A stretch of 33,345 nt of DNA from Caulobacteraceae bacterium (GCA_947476555.1 CANJRI010000023.1:1-33345), one strand, 5' to 3'; counted from the first letter of the stretch, positions 24,631 to 33,081 are shown. Program-made: numbers and translations. Notes: a model not told the origin generated them from the letters alone.

Positions 24631-25340
24631 GTCAGCTTGGCCTCTGCGGCGTCGCGGGCTTCGGGATCGCCGACGTGCATCCAAAAGGCGTCCATCGGGG
24701 CCCCGTGCAGCCTGCCTTCGAACTGCAGGCGCCGCCAGATCGGCTGGATCGGAAAGGCGCCGCCAGGCTGACCGTCCAGGACCTGCGGCTTCATGATCCC
24801 GAAGCCGATGTTGGCGAAGGGGGCGACGGTGTCAGGTGAGGTCGACAGGGTCAGCCGCCCGCCCTCGTCGCGGAAGAAGCCCTGCGGCCCCTCGTACCCC
24901 AGCCCACGGCCGCGGCGGGCCAGCAGGTAGAGGATGTCCATAGCCGCCGGGTCCCAGGCGGCCCTGAGCGTCTCCAGGGGGGGCTCGCCCTCTTCGGTCC
25001 AGAGAGAATCGATGTTGGCGACGAACACCGGGTCTTCGCCGAGCAACGGGCGGGCGAGCGCGATGCCGCCCCCGGAATCCAGCAGGGCGGCGCGCTCGTC
25101 GGAGATCAGGATTTCCGGGTCTCGCCGGCCGGCGAGATGGGCCTCCATGCGGTCGGCGAAGTGGTGGACGTTGACCACGGCGCGTTCGACGCCGGCGGCC
25201 TTCAGCCGGTCGAGGACATGGTCGATCAGGGCCTTGCCGGCCACCTCCACCAGGGCCTTGGGCCGGTCGTCGGTGAGCGGGCGCATGCGCGTGCCGAGGC
25301 CGGCGGCGAGCACCATGGCGGTGGTGGGGCCGGGGCTCAC
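24627..25340 (-). CDS. murU: N-acetylmuramate alpha-1-phosphate uridylyltransferase
   Basis: A 237-residue nucleotidyltransferase. The signature MVLAAGLGTRMRPLT, then RPKALVEV (Lys28), is that of sugar-1-phosphate NTP transferases, followed by SGGGIALARPLL and FVANIDSLW as metal-binding elements. The assignment as MurU, which makes UDP-MurNAc from MurNAc-1-phosphate in peptidoglycan recycling, rests on its place directly after amgK. Start GTG 25340 overlaps the amgK stop (GTGA), and its own stop overlaps the addB start in the same way. An in-frame ATG 8 codons in is an alternative start. Confidence 0.88.
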   Translation of the reverse strand: MSPGPTTAMVLAAGLGTRMRPLTDDRPKALVEVAGKALIDHVLDRLKAAGVERAVVNVHHFADRMEAHLAGRRDPEILISDERAALLDSGGGIALARPLLGEDPVFVANIDSLWTEEGEPPLETLRAAWDPAAMDILYLLARRGRGLGYEGPQGFFRDEGGRLTLSTSPDTVAPFANIGFGIMKPQVLDGQPGGAFPIQPIWRRLQFEGRLHGAPMDAFWMHVGDPEARDAAEAKLT

Positions 25341-26425
25341 GTCCGGGCCTCCGGCGGCACGTGGGCGTCCAGCCAGGCCTTCAGCGGGGCCAGGTCCGGG
25401 TCGACCAGGCAGCGGTCGAGGTAGCCCCACATGCGCGGCATCAGCGCGGCGTAGCGGGGCTTGCCGTCACGGGTGGTGAGGCGGGCGAAGACGCCGAGGA
25501 TGCGGACGATATTCAGCGCGCCGAGCGCATGGTAGTCGGCGACCAAGGCCTCCATGTCGGCCTCCGGCCGAAGGGCGAAGTAGCGCGCCAGCGCCCGAGC
25601 CTCGCGCTCGGCCGAGACGTCGCGCCGGGCGTCGTGCAGCAGCATGGACAGGTCCCAGGCCGGGTGGGCCTTCAGGGCGTCCTGGAAATCCAGCAGGCCG
25701 GTGCGCGCGGGCCCCTCGCGGTCCGGCAGCCAGATCAGGTTCTCGGCGTGGTAGTCGCGATGGCAGAAGACGCTGGCGCCCTGCGCGCCGCGCCGGCGGA
25801 TCGGCGCCCAGACATCCTCCCAGCTGGCCAGGGCCTCGGCGCCAAAGGTCACCGGTTTCAGCTTCGGCAGCCATTCGACGAACAGGGCGTCGGCGGTCCG
25901 CAGGGCCAGTTCGTCGTAGGTGAGCAGCGGCCAGGAGACGCCGCCCACCTCCAGCACGTCCGGCGGCGCAGTCTCGTGCAGCCGCGCCAGGGTCGCGATG
26001 GCGTCGTCGTAGAGCGGGGCCTCGTCCTGACCGGCCTCGATCAGCCGGACGAAGAGGTCGTCGCCGAGGTCCTCCAGGACGGCCAGGCCGGCGGCCGCGT
26101 CGTGGGCGAGGATCTCCGGGGCCGACAGCCCCTGGGCGCGCAGCCAACCGGCCGTGGCCACGAAGGCGTCGACCCGGCCGGCGGCCAGGCGGGCCAGGGC
26201 GTTGTAGCCGAGGGCCCGGCGCTCATCGTCTGTGGCGTCCGGCGGACAGGGGGCGGTCTCCAGGGCCGGGGGCTGGTCCATGAAGATCAGGGAGCGGCCA
26301 TCGGGCAGGGTCAGCCGCTCGTAGGCGCGCGTGGAGGCGTCGCCGCCCAACGGCCGGCGGACCGCCGCGCCAAATCCCGACCGGGCCAGGAAACCGGCCT
26401 TCAGGGCCTCACGATCCGAACTCAA
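25337..26425 (-). CDS. amgK: Anomeric MurNAc/GlcNAc kinase
   Basis: A 362-residue kinase of the aminoglycoside-phosphotransferase fold that phosphorylates recycled amino sugars at C1. The catalytic loop is HRDYHAEN (222-229; Asp224, Asn229) and the metal-binding motif is LLDFQDA (Asp246). The N-lobe RRPLGGDASTRAYERL is typical of AmgK. The start is TTG 26425, which overlaps the tsaE end by 17 bases; no ATG or GTG fits the expected N-terminus. With murU it forms the recycling branch that bypasses de novo UDP-MurNAc synthesis and gives intrinsic fosfomycin tolerance in Pseudomonas and Caulobacter. Confidence 0.9.
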   Translation of the reverse strand: MSSDREALKAGFLARSGFGAAVRRPLGGDASTRAYERLTLPDGRSLIFMDQPPALETAPCPPDATDDERRALGYNALARLAAGRVDAFVATAGWLRAQGLSAPEILAHDAAAGLAVLEDLGDDLFVRLIEAGQDEAPLYDDAIATLARLHETAPPDVLEVGGVSWPLLTYDELALRTADALFVEWLPKLKPVTFGAEALASWEDVWAPIRRRGAQGASVFCHRDYHAENLIWLPDREGPARTGLLDFQDALKAHPAWDLSMLLHDARRDVSAEREARALARYFALRPEADMEALVADYHALGALNIVRILGVFARLTTRDGKPRYAALMPRMWGYLDRCLVDPDLAPLKAWLDAHVPPEART

Positions 26426-26852
26426 CCTTGCGTCCTTCCCAGGCGCCGTGGGCCGTCAGCCGCGCGCGCCGTCCATCGCCATCGAGCGCAATCTCTATAT
26501 CGAGTCGGTTGGGCGGAAGCGCGCCCCCAAGCCGCTCCGGCCATTCGATCACCGCCGCGCCCTCGTCCAGCGCCTCGTCCAGCCCGATCTCATAGGCCTC
26601 CTCCGGATCGGTGAGGCGGTAGAGGTCGAAGTGGGCGACCTTCAGGCCCGCCCCTTCGTAGAACTGGGCCAGGGTGAAGGTGGGGCTGGGGACCTCCTCC
26701 TCCGGCGTGGTCAGGGCCCGCACCAGGGCCCGCGCCAGGGTGGATTTCCCGGCGCCCAGCGGGCCGGAGAGGCACACCGCCTCGCCAGGCCTGAGCAACC
26801 CGGCGATCGCCGCGCCGAGGCGCTGCGTGGCCGCCTCGTCCGGCAGGATCAC
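26409..26852 (-). CDS. tsaE: tRNA threonylcarbamoyladenosine biosynthesis ATPase TsaE
   Basis: A 147-residue P-loop protein that works with TsaB and TsaD in forming t6A37 on ANN-decoding tRNAs. Walker A is GPLGAGKST (30-38). SPTFTL (56-61), HFDLYRL (74-80) and IEWPERLG are the other family signatures. Start GTG 26852 overlaps the stop of the upstream acyltransferase gene (GTGA). It sits in a minus-strand overlap chain with no other t6A genes. Confidence 0.95.
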   Translation of the reverse strand: MILPDEAATQRLGAAIAGLLRPGEAVCLSGPLGAGKSTLARALVRALTTPEEEVPSPTFTLAQFYEGAGLKVAHFDLYRLTDPEEAYEIGLDEALDEGAAVIEWPERLGGALPPNRLDIEIALDGDGRRARLTAHGAWEGRKVEFGS

Positions 26853-27739
26853 GCGAAGGCCTCGCCGCGCGGCAGGCCGGTCTCGACGTGGGCTTTCACG
26901 CGGGCTGTGACGGCGGGGGCCTCGCCCTCCAGGGCGGCGGCCGGGATGGGATCGCCGACGGTCAGGGAGAAGCGCTGGCCGGCCTTGTTCAGCAGCTCAT
27001 GGAACAGGGTGACGTCGCGCAGCTCCGGCGAGAAACCATGGAAGAAATGGAACAGGGCGGACCAGGGCCCGGCCAGGTGGATGGGCAGGATCGGCGCCTC
27101 GTACCGGCGGGCCAGGGAGACGGCGGTGGAGGTCCATTCCAGATCGGCGAGGCCGCCGTCCGGCTGGCGGCGGGAAATGCGCCCGGCCGGGAACAGCACC
27201 AGGCAGCGCTCGGCCTCCAGGGCCTGACGGGTGAGCTGCAGGGTCAGCCGCGTGCGCTCGCGGGTGCGCTTGGCCTCCACCCACTCCACCGGGATCAGCA
27301 CGTCGGAAAGGCCCGGCGAGACCCGGTGGGCGTCGGAGTTGGCGTAGAAGATCAGGTCCGGCCGGACGGCCTTCAGGGCGTCATAGACCGCCAGGCCGTC
27401 GGCGATGCCAGTGGGGTGGTTGCAGACCACCACGAGCCGGCCCGCACGGGGGATGTTCTCCAGGCCCCGGGCCTCGACCTCAAGCCGCAGCAGGCCGGCG
27501 ACGTATTCGAGCGCCGCACGGCCGGGAAGGGGCGCGATGGTGTCGGCCATCCGCCGGGCCTTCTGGTAGTCCAGCAGGGCGTAGAGCGCCGGCCGGACAA
27601 CCGGCCACCAGGCGCCGCCCGAGAGCCTCGGGGCCCGCTCGGCGATCAGGGTGTCGACGATGTGGTCGTGGAAGCCCCCGCGCGCGAGCGCGGTGGGCTG
27701 GGCGATGGTCATGGAGGTGATTTCGCACGCCCTTTCCAT
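26849..27739 (-). CDS. Lysophospholipid/1-acyl-glycerol-phosphate-type acyltransferase
   Basis: A 296-residue PlsC/OlsB-like acyltransferase. The catalytic motif is NHPTGIADG (His108, Asp114; the OlsB-like spacing, one residue longer than HX4D), followed by an FPAGRISRR motif that binds the glycerophosphate or acyl donor and by PILPIHLAG. No signal peptide is seen; membrane association is likely through hydrophobic helices (WWPVVRPALYALL). The acceptor lipid cannot be deduced. The start is uncertain: ATG 27739 or ATG 27712 (MTIAQPTALARG), neither with a good ribosome site. It heads the overlapping minus-strand chain that continues into tsaE. Confidence 0.85.
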   Translation of the reverse strand: MERACEITSMTIAQPTALARGGFHDHIVDTLIAERAPRLSGGAWWPVVRPALYALLDYQKARRMADTIAPLPGRAALEYVAGLLRLEVEARGLENIPRAGRLVVVCNHPTGIADGLAVYDALKAVRPDLIFYANSDAHRVSPGLSDVLIPVEWVEAKRTRERTRLTLQLTRQALEAERCLVLFPAGRISRRQPDGGLADLEWTSTAVSLARRYEAPILPIHLAGPWSALFHFFHGFSPELRDVTLFHELLNKAGQRFSLTVGDPIPAAALEGEAPAVTARVKAHVETGLPRGEAFA

Positions 27740-27741
27740 CG

Positions 27742-27773
27742 CGTCATCCCGGGCGGCTCATACCGTGATGACG
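27742..27773. repeat. Short inverted repeat between divergent genes, related to the 17650 element
   Basis: CGTCAT (27742-27747) and ATGACG (27768-27773) flank 20 bases. The left side reads GTCATCCCGG, the same 10 bases found at 17651-17660. It may be a REP half-element or an operator between the acyltransferase and mmsA genes. Confidence 0.4.
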
Positions 27774-27803
27774 GGCCGGACTTGCCGGCCTAAAAGATCG
27801 GCC

Positions 27804-29300
27804 ATGCGCGATATCACTCACTTCATCGACGGCGCGACGGTCGCCGGAACTTCGGGACGTTTCGGGGAGGTGTTCAATCCCAACACCGGCGAGGTCCAGG
27901 CGCGGGTGGCGCTGGCCAGCGCCGCCGAGGTGGACGCCGCCGTGGCCTCGGCCGCCAGGGCCCAGGCGGCGTGGGGGGCGGTCAATCCGCAGCGCCGGGC
28001 GCGGGTGATGTTCGAATTCAAGCGCCTGGTCGAGGCGCGGATGGACGAGCTGGCTGAGCTGCTGTCCTCCGAACACGGCAAGGTGCTGGCCGATTCGCGC
28101 GGCGACATCCAGCGGGGCCTGGAGGTGATCGAGTTCGCCTGCGGGATCCCGCACGCCCTGAAGGGCGAATTCACCGACGGGGCGGGCCCCGGGATCGACG
28201 TCTATTCGATGCGCCAGCCGCTGGGCGTGGCGGCGGGGATCACCCCGTTCAACTTCCCCGGGATGATCCCGATGTGGATGTTCGGTGTGGCGATCGCCTG
28301 CGGCAACACCTTCGTCCTCAAGCCCTCCGAGAAGGACCCCTCGCTGCCGGTGCGCCTGGCCGAGCTGATGATGGAGGCGGGGGCGCCGGCCGGCGTGCTG
28401 AACGTCGTGCACGGCGACAAGACGGCGGTGGACGCGCTGCTGGACCACCCCGGCGTGGCGGCGATCAGCTTCGTCGGCTCCTCCGACATCGCCCAGTACG
28501 TCTATTCGCGCGGGGCCGCGGCCGGGAAGCGGGTGCAGGCCATGGGCGGCGCCAAGAACCACGGGCTGATCCTGCCCGACGCCGATCTCGACCAGGCGGT
28601 GAAGGACATCATGGGCGCGGCCTATGGCTCGGCCGGTGAGCGCTGCATGGCCTTGCCGGTGGTGGTGCCGGTGGGCGAGCGGACGGCCGAGGCGGTGCGC
28701 GAGAAGGTGCTCGCCGAACTGGAGACTCTGACGGTGGGGATATCGACCGACCCGGCCGCCCAGTATGGGCCTGTGGTTACCGCTGCCCACAAGAGGCGGG
28801 TCGAGGACTACATCCAGCTGGGGGTCGACGAAGGCGCCGAACTGGTGGCCGACGGCCGGGGCTTTTCCCTGCAGGGGTTCGAGAACGGCTTCTTCATCGG
28901 CCCCACCCTGTTCGACCATGTGAAGCCGCAGATGCGCACCTACCAGGAGGAGATCTTCGGGCCGGTGCTGCAGATCGTTCGCGCCGAGACCTTCGAGGAG
29001 GCCGTCGCCCTGCCCTCGGCCCACCAGTACGGCAACGGGGTCTCGATCTTCACCCGGGACGGGCGCGCGGCGCGCGAGTTCGCGAACAAGGTGAACGTGG
29101 GGATGGTAGGGATCAATGTGCCGATCCCGGTGCCGCTGGCCTACCATACGTTCGGCGGCTGGAAGCGCAGCGCCTTCGGCGACGCGAACCAGCACGGCAT
29201 GGACGGCGTTCGTTTCTACACCAAGGTCAAGACCGTCACCGCGCGCTGGCCGGAAGGCGCGGTGGAGGATTCAGCCTTCGTCATTCCGACCATGAGGTAG
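27804..29300 (+). CDS. mmsA: Methylmalonate-semialdehyde dehydrogenase (CoA-acylating)
   Basis: A 498-residue aldehyde dehydrogenase that converts methylmalonate or malonate semialdehyde to propionyl- or acetyl-CoA in valine, inositol and beta-alanine breakdown. Family marks are ITPFNFPGMIPMWMF, FVLKPSEKDPS, FVGSSDIAQYVY, MGGAKNHGLI (which replaces the catalytic Glu region of hydrolytic ALDHs) and the nucleophile Cys281 in GERCMAL. ATG 27804 matches the usual N-terminus (MRDITHFIDG); the open frame before it is not part of the protein. No other valine-degradation genes are adjacent. Confidence 0.93.
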   Translation: MRDITHFIDGATVAGTSGRFGEVFNPNTGEVQARVALASAAEVDAAVASAARAQAAWGAVNPQRRARVMFEFKRLVEARMDELAELLSSEHGKVLADSRGDIQRGLEVIEFACGIPHALKGEFTDGAGPGIDVYSMRQPLGVAAGITPFNFPGMIPMWMFGVAIACGNTFVLKPSEKDPSLPVRLAELMMEAGAPAGVLNVVHGDKTAVDALLDHPGVAAISFVGSSDIAQYVYSRGAAAGKRVQAMGGAKNHGLILPDADLDQAVKDIMGAAYGSAGERCMALPVVVPVGERTAEAVREKVLAELETLTVGISTDPAAQYGPVVTAAHKRRVEDYIQLGVDEGAELVADGRGFSLQGFENGFFIGPTLFDHVKPQMRTYQEEIFGPVLQIVRAETFEEAVALPSAHQYGNGVSIFTRDGRAAREFANKVNVGMVGINVPIPVPLAYHTFGGWKRSAFGDANQHGMDGVRFYTKVKTVTARWPEGAVEDSAFVIPTMR

Positions 29301-29304
29301 GCCG

Positions 29305-29943
29305 ATGAACTGGCGCGTCTGGGCTTCGTTGATCCTGATCCTCGCCGTCGCGGGAGCCGGCGGCTGGGCCTACTGGAACTACGACCTGCGCTGGCGGCCG
29401 AAGACCATCGACAAGCACCAGGCCGAGATCGCGGCGATCCTGGAATCGTCGGGCTGGGTTTCCCCGGGCCGCGGCGATCGCAAGCTCTACATGATCTCGT
29501 TCCGGACCTGCCCGGACTGCCTGCGGTTCAAGTCCGAGGAGCTGCCCGCCATGATGGCGGCGGGCGTGGAGCCGCGGGTCATCGAGGTGGCGCGCCGCGA
29601 CTTCAACGGGATATCGAAATCGACCCCGGCGGAGCGGGCGACGGTGGCCCAGCTCTGGATCACCCGCGACTGGTCGCTGGCCGAGCGCTGGGAGGACGTC
29701 CCGCCCGAGGCCTGGACCGCCGAAGGCATCCCCCCGGCGGACGGCGACGCCGGGCGGATGGCCGTGGTCGAGGCCGGCCGGGTGATGGTCGACAAGCTCA
29801 CCCCGCTGATGAAGGCCAACGGTGTCAAATTCGCCTATCCGCTGCTGGTCTGGTGGGACAGGGACGGGCGGATGCGCGGCTGCGCCTGCGAGAGGCGCGA
29901 GACCTACCGGTTCCTGCGCAAGGAACTCGGGTCGGCGAGCTGA
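29305..29943 (+). CDS. Membrane-anchored protein with a CPDC motif (thioredoxin-like?)
   Basis: A 212-residue protein with one N-terminal membrane helix (about residues 5-25) and the rest probably periplasmic. A strand (RKLYMISFRT) leads into CPDC (Cys69 and Cys72), the position of a thioredoxin-fold active site; further on, KFAYPLLVWW could be the cis-Pro strand, followed by GCACE. I cannot name a family. GAGG lies inside the end of mmsA, 4 bases after whose stop the ATG comes, so the two are co-transcribed. A redox or chaperone role in the envelope is an inference from CxxC and location. Confidence 0.68.
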   Translation: MNWRVWASLILILAVAGAGGWAYWNYDLRWRPKTIDKHQAEIAAILESSGWVSPGRGDRKLYMISFRTCPDCLRFKSEELPAMMAAGVEPRVIEVARRDFNGISKSTPAERATVAQLWITRDWSLAERWEDVPPEAWTAEGIPPADGDAGRMAVVEAGRVMVDKLTPLMKANGVKFAYPLLVWWDRDGRMRGCACERRETYRFLRKELGSAS

Positions 29944-29991
29944 GGCGCCCGTTCCTTGCGCGCCGGTCCGGGCGCGGCTAGGCGAGGCCGC

Positions 29992-31110
29992 ATGGCTTCG
30001 GCTCTGCAGACCGCCTACGACACCCGCGTCGCCAACGGGACGATCCGCCCTGATCCGGCGCAGCGGGAAGCCCTGTCCTCCCTCGTCCGCCTGGAGGGTG
30101 ACCTGGCGGCGATGTCGCCGAAAGGCCGGCTGAAGCGGTTGTTCGCCAAGCCCGAGAGCCAGCGCGGCGTCTATCTCGTGGGACCCGTGGGGCGCGGCAA
30201 GTCCATGCTGATGGACCTGTTCTTCGAGACCGCCCCGGTGGAGCGCAAACGCCGGGTCCACTTCCACGTCTTCATGGGCGAGGTCCACCGGCTGATCGAC
30301 GCCTGGCGCAAGGGCGATACGGCGGCCCGCAAGGCCCGGTTCGGGCAAGCGAAGGGCGATGATCCGATCACCCCTGTGGCCGACGTGCTGGCCGCCGAAG
30401 CCCTGCTGCTCTGTTTCGACGAGTTCCAGGTCACCGACATCGCCGACGCCATGGTGCTGGGCCGGCTGTTCGAGGCGCTGTTCGAACGGGGCGTGACCCT
30501 GGTGGCGACCTCCAACCGCGAACCGGACCAGCTCTACAAGGACGGGCTCAACCGCCAGCTCTTCCTGCCGTTCATCGCCTTCCTGAAAACCAAGGTGGAG
30601 GTCGTGACCCTGGCCGGGCCGCACGACTATCGGCTGGACCGCCTGCGGGCGGCCGGGACCTGGTTCTGCCCGCTGACGCCGCAAAACCAGCAGGCTTTCG
30701 ACGCCCTGTGGCGCGACATGCTGGGCCCCGACCAGGAAGAGGTCGGCGAGACGCTGGAGGTGCTGGGCCGGCGGATCGCCTTCCCGCACGCGGCCGGTGG
30801 CCTGCTGAGGGCAAGCTTCGCCAGCCTCTGCGCGGTGGCCCTGGGACCCAACGACTACGTGGCCCTGGCCGGCCGCTTCCACACCGTGTTCCTGGAGGGC
30901 GTGCCGAAGCTGACGCCCGAGCAGCGCGAGGCGGCGCGGCGCTTCGTGATCCTGATCGACGCCCTCTACGAGGCGCATGTGCGGCTGATCGTGCTGGCGG
31001 CGGCGGAGCCGGCCGCGCTCTATCCGGAAGGGTCGGGGGCGTTCGAGTTCGAGCGGACGGCGTCCAGGCTGCAGGAGATGCGCAGCGCCGACTGGCTGGC
31101 GGAGCGGTAG
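29992..31110 (+). CDS. zapE: Cell division protein ZapE (AFG1-family ATPase)
   Basis: A 372-residue AAA-type ATPase. Walker A is GPVGRGKS (64-71), Walker B is LLCFDEFQVTD (Asp143, Glu144), with sensor TLVATSNREPDQLYKDGLNR and the family region FLPFIAFLKTKVEVV. In E. coli ZapE modulates FtsZ rings under stress; eukaryotic AFG1 acts in mitochondria. The start is ATG 29992 (GCGAGG upstream); an earlier in-frame start at 29956 is not family-like. It is 48 bases after the CPDC gene and converges with the LysR gene across a palindrome cluster. Confidence 0.93.
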   Translation: MASALQTAYDTRVANGTIRPDPAQREALSSLVRLEGDLAAMSPKGRLKRLFAKPESQRGVYLVGPVGRGKSMLMDLFFETAPVERKRRVHFHVFMGEVHRLIDAWRKGDTAARKARFGQAKGDDPITPVADVLAAEALLLCFDEFQVTDIADAMVLGRLFEALFERGVTLVATSNREPDQLYKDGLNRQLFLPFIAFLKTKVEVVTLAGPHDYRLDRLRAAGTWFCPLTPQNQQAFDALWRDMLGPDQEEVGETLEVLGRRIAFPHAAGGLLRASFASLCAVALGPNDYVALAGRFHTVFLEGVPKLTPEQREAARRFVILIDALYEAHVRLIVLAAAEPAALYPEGSGAFEFERTASRLQEMRSADWLAER

Positions 31111-31113
31111 GCC

Positions 31114-31231
31114 AACCTCCCCCGCGAGCGGGGGAGGTTGTCGCGAACGCGACGGAGGGGGCGTTGGGGCCGTGCGCCGGCAGCGCCCCCTCCACCCCTA
31201 CGGGGTCCCCCTCCCCCGCAAGCGGGGGAGG
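31114..31231. repeat. Cluster of nested palindromes between convergent genes
   Basis: A 26-base palindrome (31114-31139, 12-bp arms around GA) is followed by TCGCG-AA-CGCGA (31141-31152). Next is a long foldback GGAGGGGGCG (31154-31163) with CGCCCCCTCC (31184-31193), then a second copy of the first palindrome core (31210-31231, CCTCCCCCGC-AA-GCGGGGGAGG). The two core copies share the arm CCTCCCCCGC. It fills the gap between zapE and the LysR gene and may terminate both. Confidence 0.75.
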
Positions 31232-31242
31232 TTATCGCGCGG

Positions 31243-32124
31243 CTAGGCCCTCAACGTCTCAACCAGTTCGCGGGCATAGGGCCTGAGTTCCTCCTCCGCG
31301 CGAATGACGATCCTCAGCTCGCGGACGGCCCAGTCGTCGGAGAGGTCGGCGATGGCGAGGTCCATGCTTTTCACCGCGCGCAGGGCGGTGGTGAGCGGAA
31401 CGACGCCGACGCCGACGCCGGATTCCACCAGCCGGCAGACCGCGTCGAAGGACCGGAGCTGCACCCGCAGCTTCAGCGGCCGGCCCTCGCGGGCCGCCTT
31501 GGCGGTGAGGAAGCGCTGCAGGGAGGACGAGCGCTCAAGGCCGACGAAATCGTAGTCCAGGACCTCGGCGAAACTGACCCGCCGGCGGCCGGCCAGCGGG
31601 TGGTCGGAGGCGGTGGCGACCACGAAACGGTCGGTGCGGAAGGGGTAGGTCTGCAGGGCGCCGACCTCCACCGTGCCGGCGACGATGCCGATGTCGCCGA
31701 CGCCTTCGGCGATCAGGCCGACAATCTCGTCCGACAGCCGCTCCTCCAGGTCGACGGTGACGTGGCGATGGGCGGCGAGGAATAAGGACAGGGCCTCGGG
31801 CAGGAATTCGGTCAGGGCGTTGGTGTTGGCCAGCACCTTGACCTCGCCCGAGAGCCCGCCCGCATAGGCCGAAAGGTCCTCGCGCATCCGCGCGCTCTGG
31901 GCCAGGAGCGTTCGGGCGTGTTTGAGCAGCATCCGCCCGGCGGGGGTGGGCGTCACCCCCTGGCGGGAGCGGGTCAGCAGGGGCGCGCCCAGGACCGCCT
32001 CCATGCCCCGGATGCGGGTGGAGGCCGCGGCGAGCGCCAGGGCGCTCCGCTCGGCCCCGGCGGTGATCGAGCCGGAATCGACGACTTCGCAGAACAGCTT
32101 GAGGTCAGTGAGGTCGAACCGCAT
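31243..32124 (-). CDS. LysR-type transcriptional regulator
   Basis: A 293-residue regulator. The winged helix-turn-helix fills residues 1-60 (LTDLKLFCEVVDSGSITAGAERSALALAAASTRIRGMEAVLG) and is followed by LLTRSRQGVTPTPAG, the linker helix and a two-lobe effector domain (GVGDIGIVAG, VESGVGVGVVPLTTA). It is divergent from sdhC across 162 bases, so it could control itself and possibly the sdh operon, but LysR genes near sdh are not always its regulators. The effector is unknown. Confidence 0.9.
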   Translation of the reverse strand: MRFDLTDLKLFCEVVDSGSITAGAERSALALAAASTRIRGMEAVLGAPLLTRSRQGVTPTPAGRMLLKHARTLLAQSARMREDLSAYAGGLSGEVKVLANTNALTEFLPEALSLFLAAHRHVTVDLEERLSDEIVGLIAEGVGDIGIVAGTVEVGALQTYPFRTDRFVVATASDHPLAGRRRVSFAEVLDYDFVGLERSSSLQRFLTAKAAREGRPLKLRVQLRSFDAVCRLVESGVGVGVVPLTTALRAVKSMDLAIADLSDDWAVRELRIVIRAEEELRPYARELVETLRA

Positions 32125-32233
32125 GCCTTCGCCTTTCGCGAAGGGAACTTAACTGAATGGCGCATTGCGCCAAAGGGGCAAATCCTTCAGCTTCGGCGAC
32201 CGCGAAGGATGGGCCCGAGGCGCCCGCTCGCGT

Positions 32234-32261
32234 TTGACAGCGGGTCCGGCAAGCTTACAAG
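32234..32261 (+). promoter_or_regulatory. Probable housekeeping promoter for sdhCDA
   Basis: A perfect TTGACA (32234-32239) is followed after 16 bases by TACAAG (32256-32261), within GCTTACAA. That resembles the Caulobacter sigma-73 pattern (TTGACG, then GCTANAWC), though the -10 is imperfect. It lies 25 bases upstream of the sdhC start. Confidence 0.5.
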
Positions 32262-32286
32262 CCTCGGGCTGCAAGGGAGAGGCAAG

Positions 32287-32694
32287 ATGGCGGAAGCAAG
32301 CGAGGGGCCGCGCGCACGGCCCATGTCGCCGCACCTTCAGGTCTGGCGCTGGCACATCACCATGCTGACCTCGATCCTCCACCGGGTCACCGGCGTGGGG
32401 CTCTATTTCGGCGCCCTGATCGCCGCCGTCTGGGCCCTGTCCCTGGCCAGCGGCCCGGAGGCCTACGCCCTGTTCCAGACGGTGATGGGCTCGATCCTCG
32501 GCAAGCTGGTGCTGTTCGGCCTGACGGTCTCGATCGTCTATCACCTCGGCAACGGCATCCGTCACCTGGTCTGGGACCTCGGACACGGCCTGGATATCAA
32601 GAGCGCCAACTTCTCCGCCGTCGTGGTCTTCGCCTTCACGGTCACCGCCACCCTGGTGATCTGGCTGATCGCCGCCATGACGGGAGCGCTCTGA
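32287..32694 (+). CDS. sdhC: Succinate dehydrogenase cytochrome b556 subunit
   Basis: A 135-residue membrane anchor of complex II that binds haem b and ubiquinone with SdhD. The signature RPMSPHLQVWRWHITMLTSILHRVTGV (Ser29/His32 region near the quinone site) is followed by three membrane helices and YHLGNGIRHLVWD, with His86 the likely haem ligand. Start ATG 32287 has GGAGAGG upstream; the longer open frame runs into the LysR gene on the other strand. The stop shares one base with the sdhD start. Confidence 0.95.
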   Translation: MAEASEGPRARPMSPHLQVWRWHITMLTSILHRVTGVGLYFGALIAAVWALSLASGPEAYALFQTVMGSILGKLVLFGLTVSIVYHLGNGIRHLVWDLGHGLDIKSANFSAVVVFAFTVTATLVIWLIAAMTGAL

Positions 32695-33080
32695 TGGACG
32701 ACTTCCGCACACCGCTGTCCCGCGCCCGCGGGCTCGGCAGCGCCAAGCACGGCGTCAGCCACTGGATCTCCGAACGGGTGGCCGCCGTGGCCCTGGTCCC
32801 GCTGACCATCTGGGGCATCTACGCGGCCCTGCGGCTTTCGGCCCTGGACTATTTCGGCGCCGTGGCCTGGGTCTCCGACCCGCTGAACGCGGTGCTGATG
32901 GTGCTCACGCTCGCCATCACCTTCTGGCACATGCACGCCGGCATGCGGGTGGTGGTCGAGGACTACATCCACACCACCCTGAGCAAGACCGGGCTCCTGC
33001 TCCTCAACCTCTTCGTCTGCGGACTGGCCGGCGCGCTCGCCGTCTTCTCCGTGCTGAAGGTCGCGCTGGGAGGCGCGTGA
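32694..33080 (+). CDS. sdhD: Succinate dehydrogenase membrane anchor subunit
   Basis: A 128-residue three-helix protein (about 24-47, 55-83 and 98-122). The N-terminus [24 protein letters not shown] is typical of alphaproteobacterial Sdh[19 protein letters not shown] carries the residues that contribute to haem and quinone binding. ATG 32694 overlaps the sdhC TGA by one base, indicating tight coupling. Confidence 0.94.
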   Translation: MDDFRTPLSRARGLGSAKHGVSHWISERVAAVALVPLTIWGIYAALRLSALDYFGAVAWVSDPLNAVLMVLTLAITFWHMHAGMRVVVEDYIHTTLSKTGLLLLNLFVCGLAGALAVFSVLKVALGGA

Positions 33081-33081
33081 G

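Noticed and set aside
27744-29195. A 483-residue minus-strand frame opposite mmsA
   Set aside because: Antisense shadow; His/Arg/Gln-rich with no recognisable domain.
31111-31236. A CRISPR array
   Set aside because: Only two copies of a palindrome core with a foldback between them; there are no regularly spaced repeats or cas genes.
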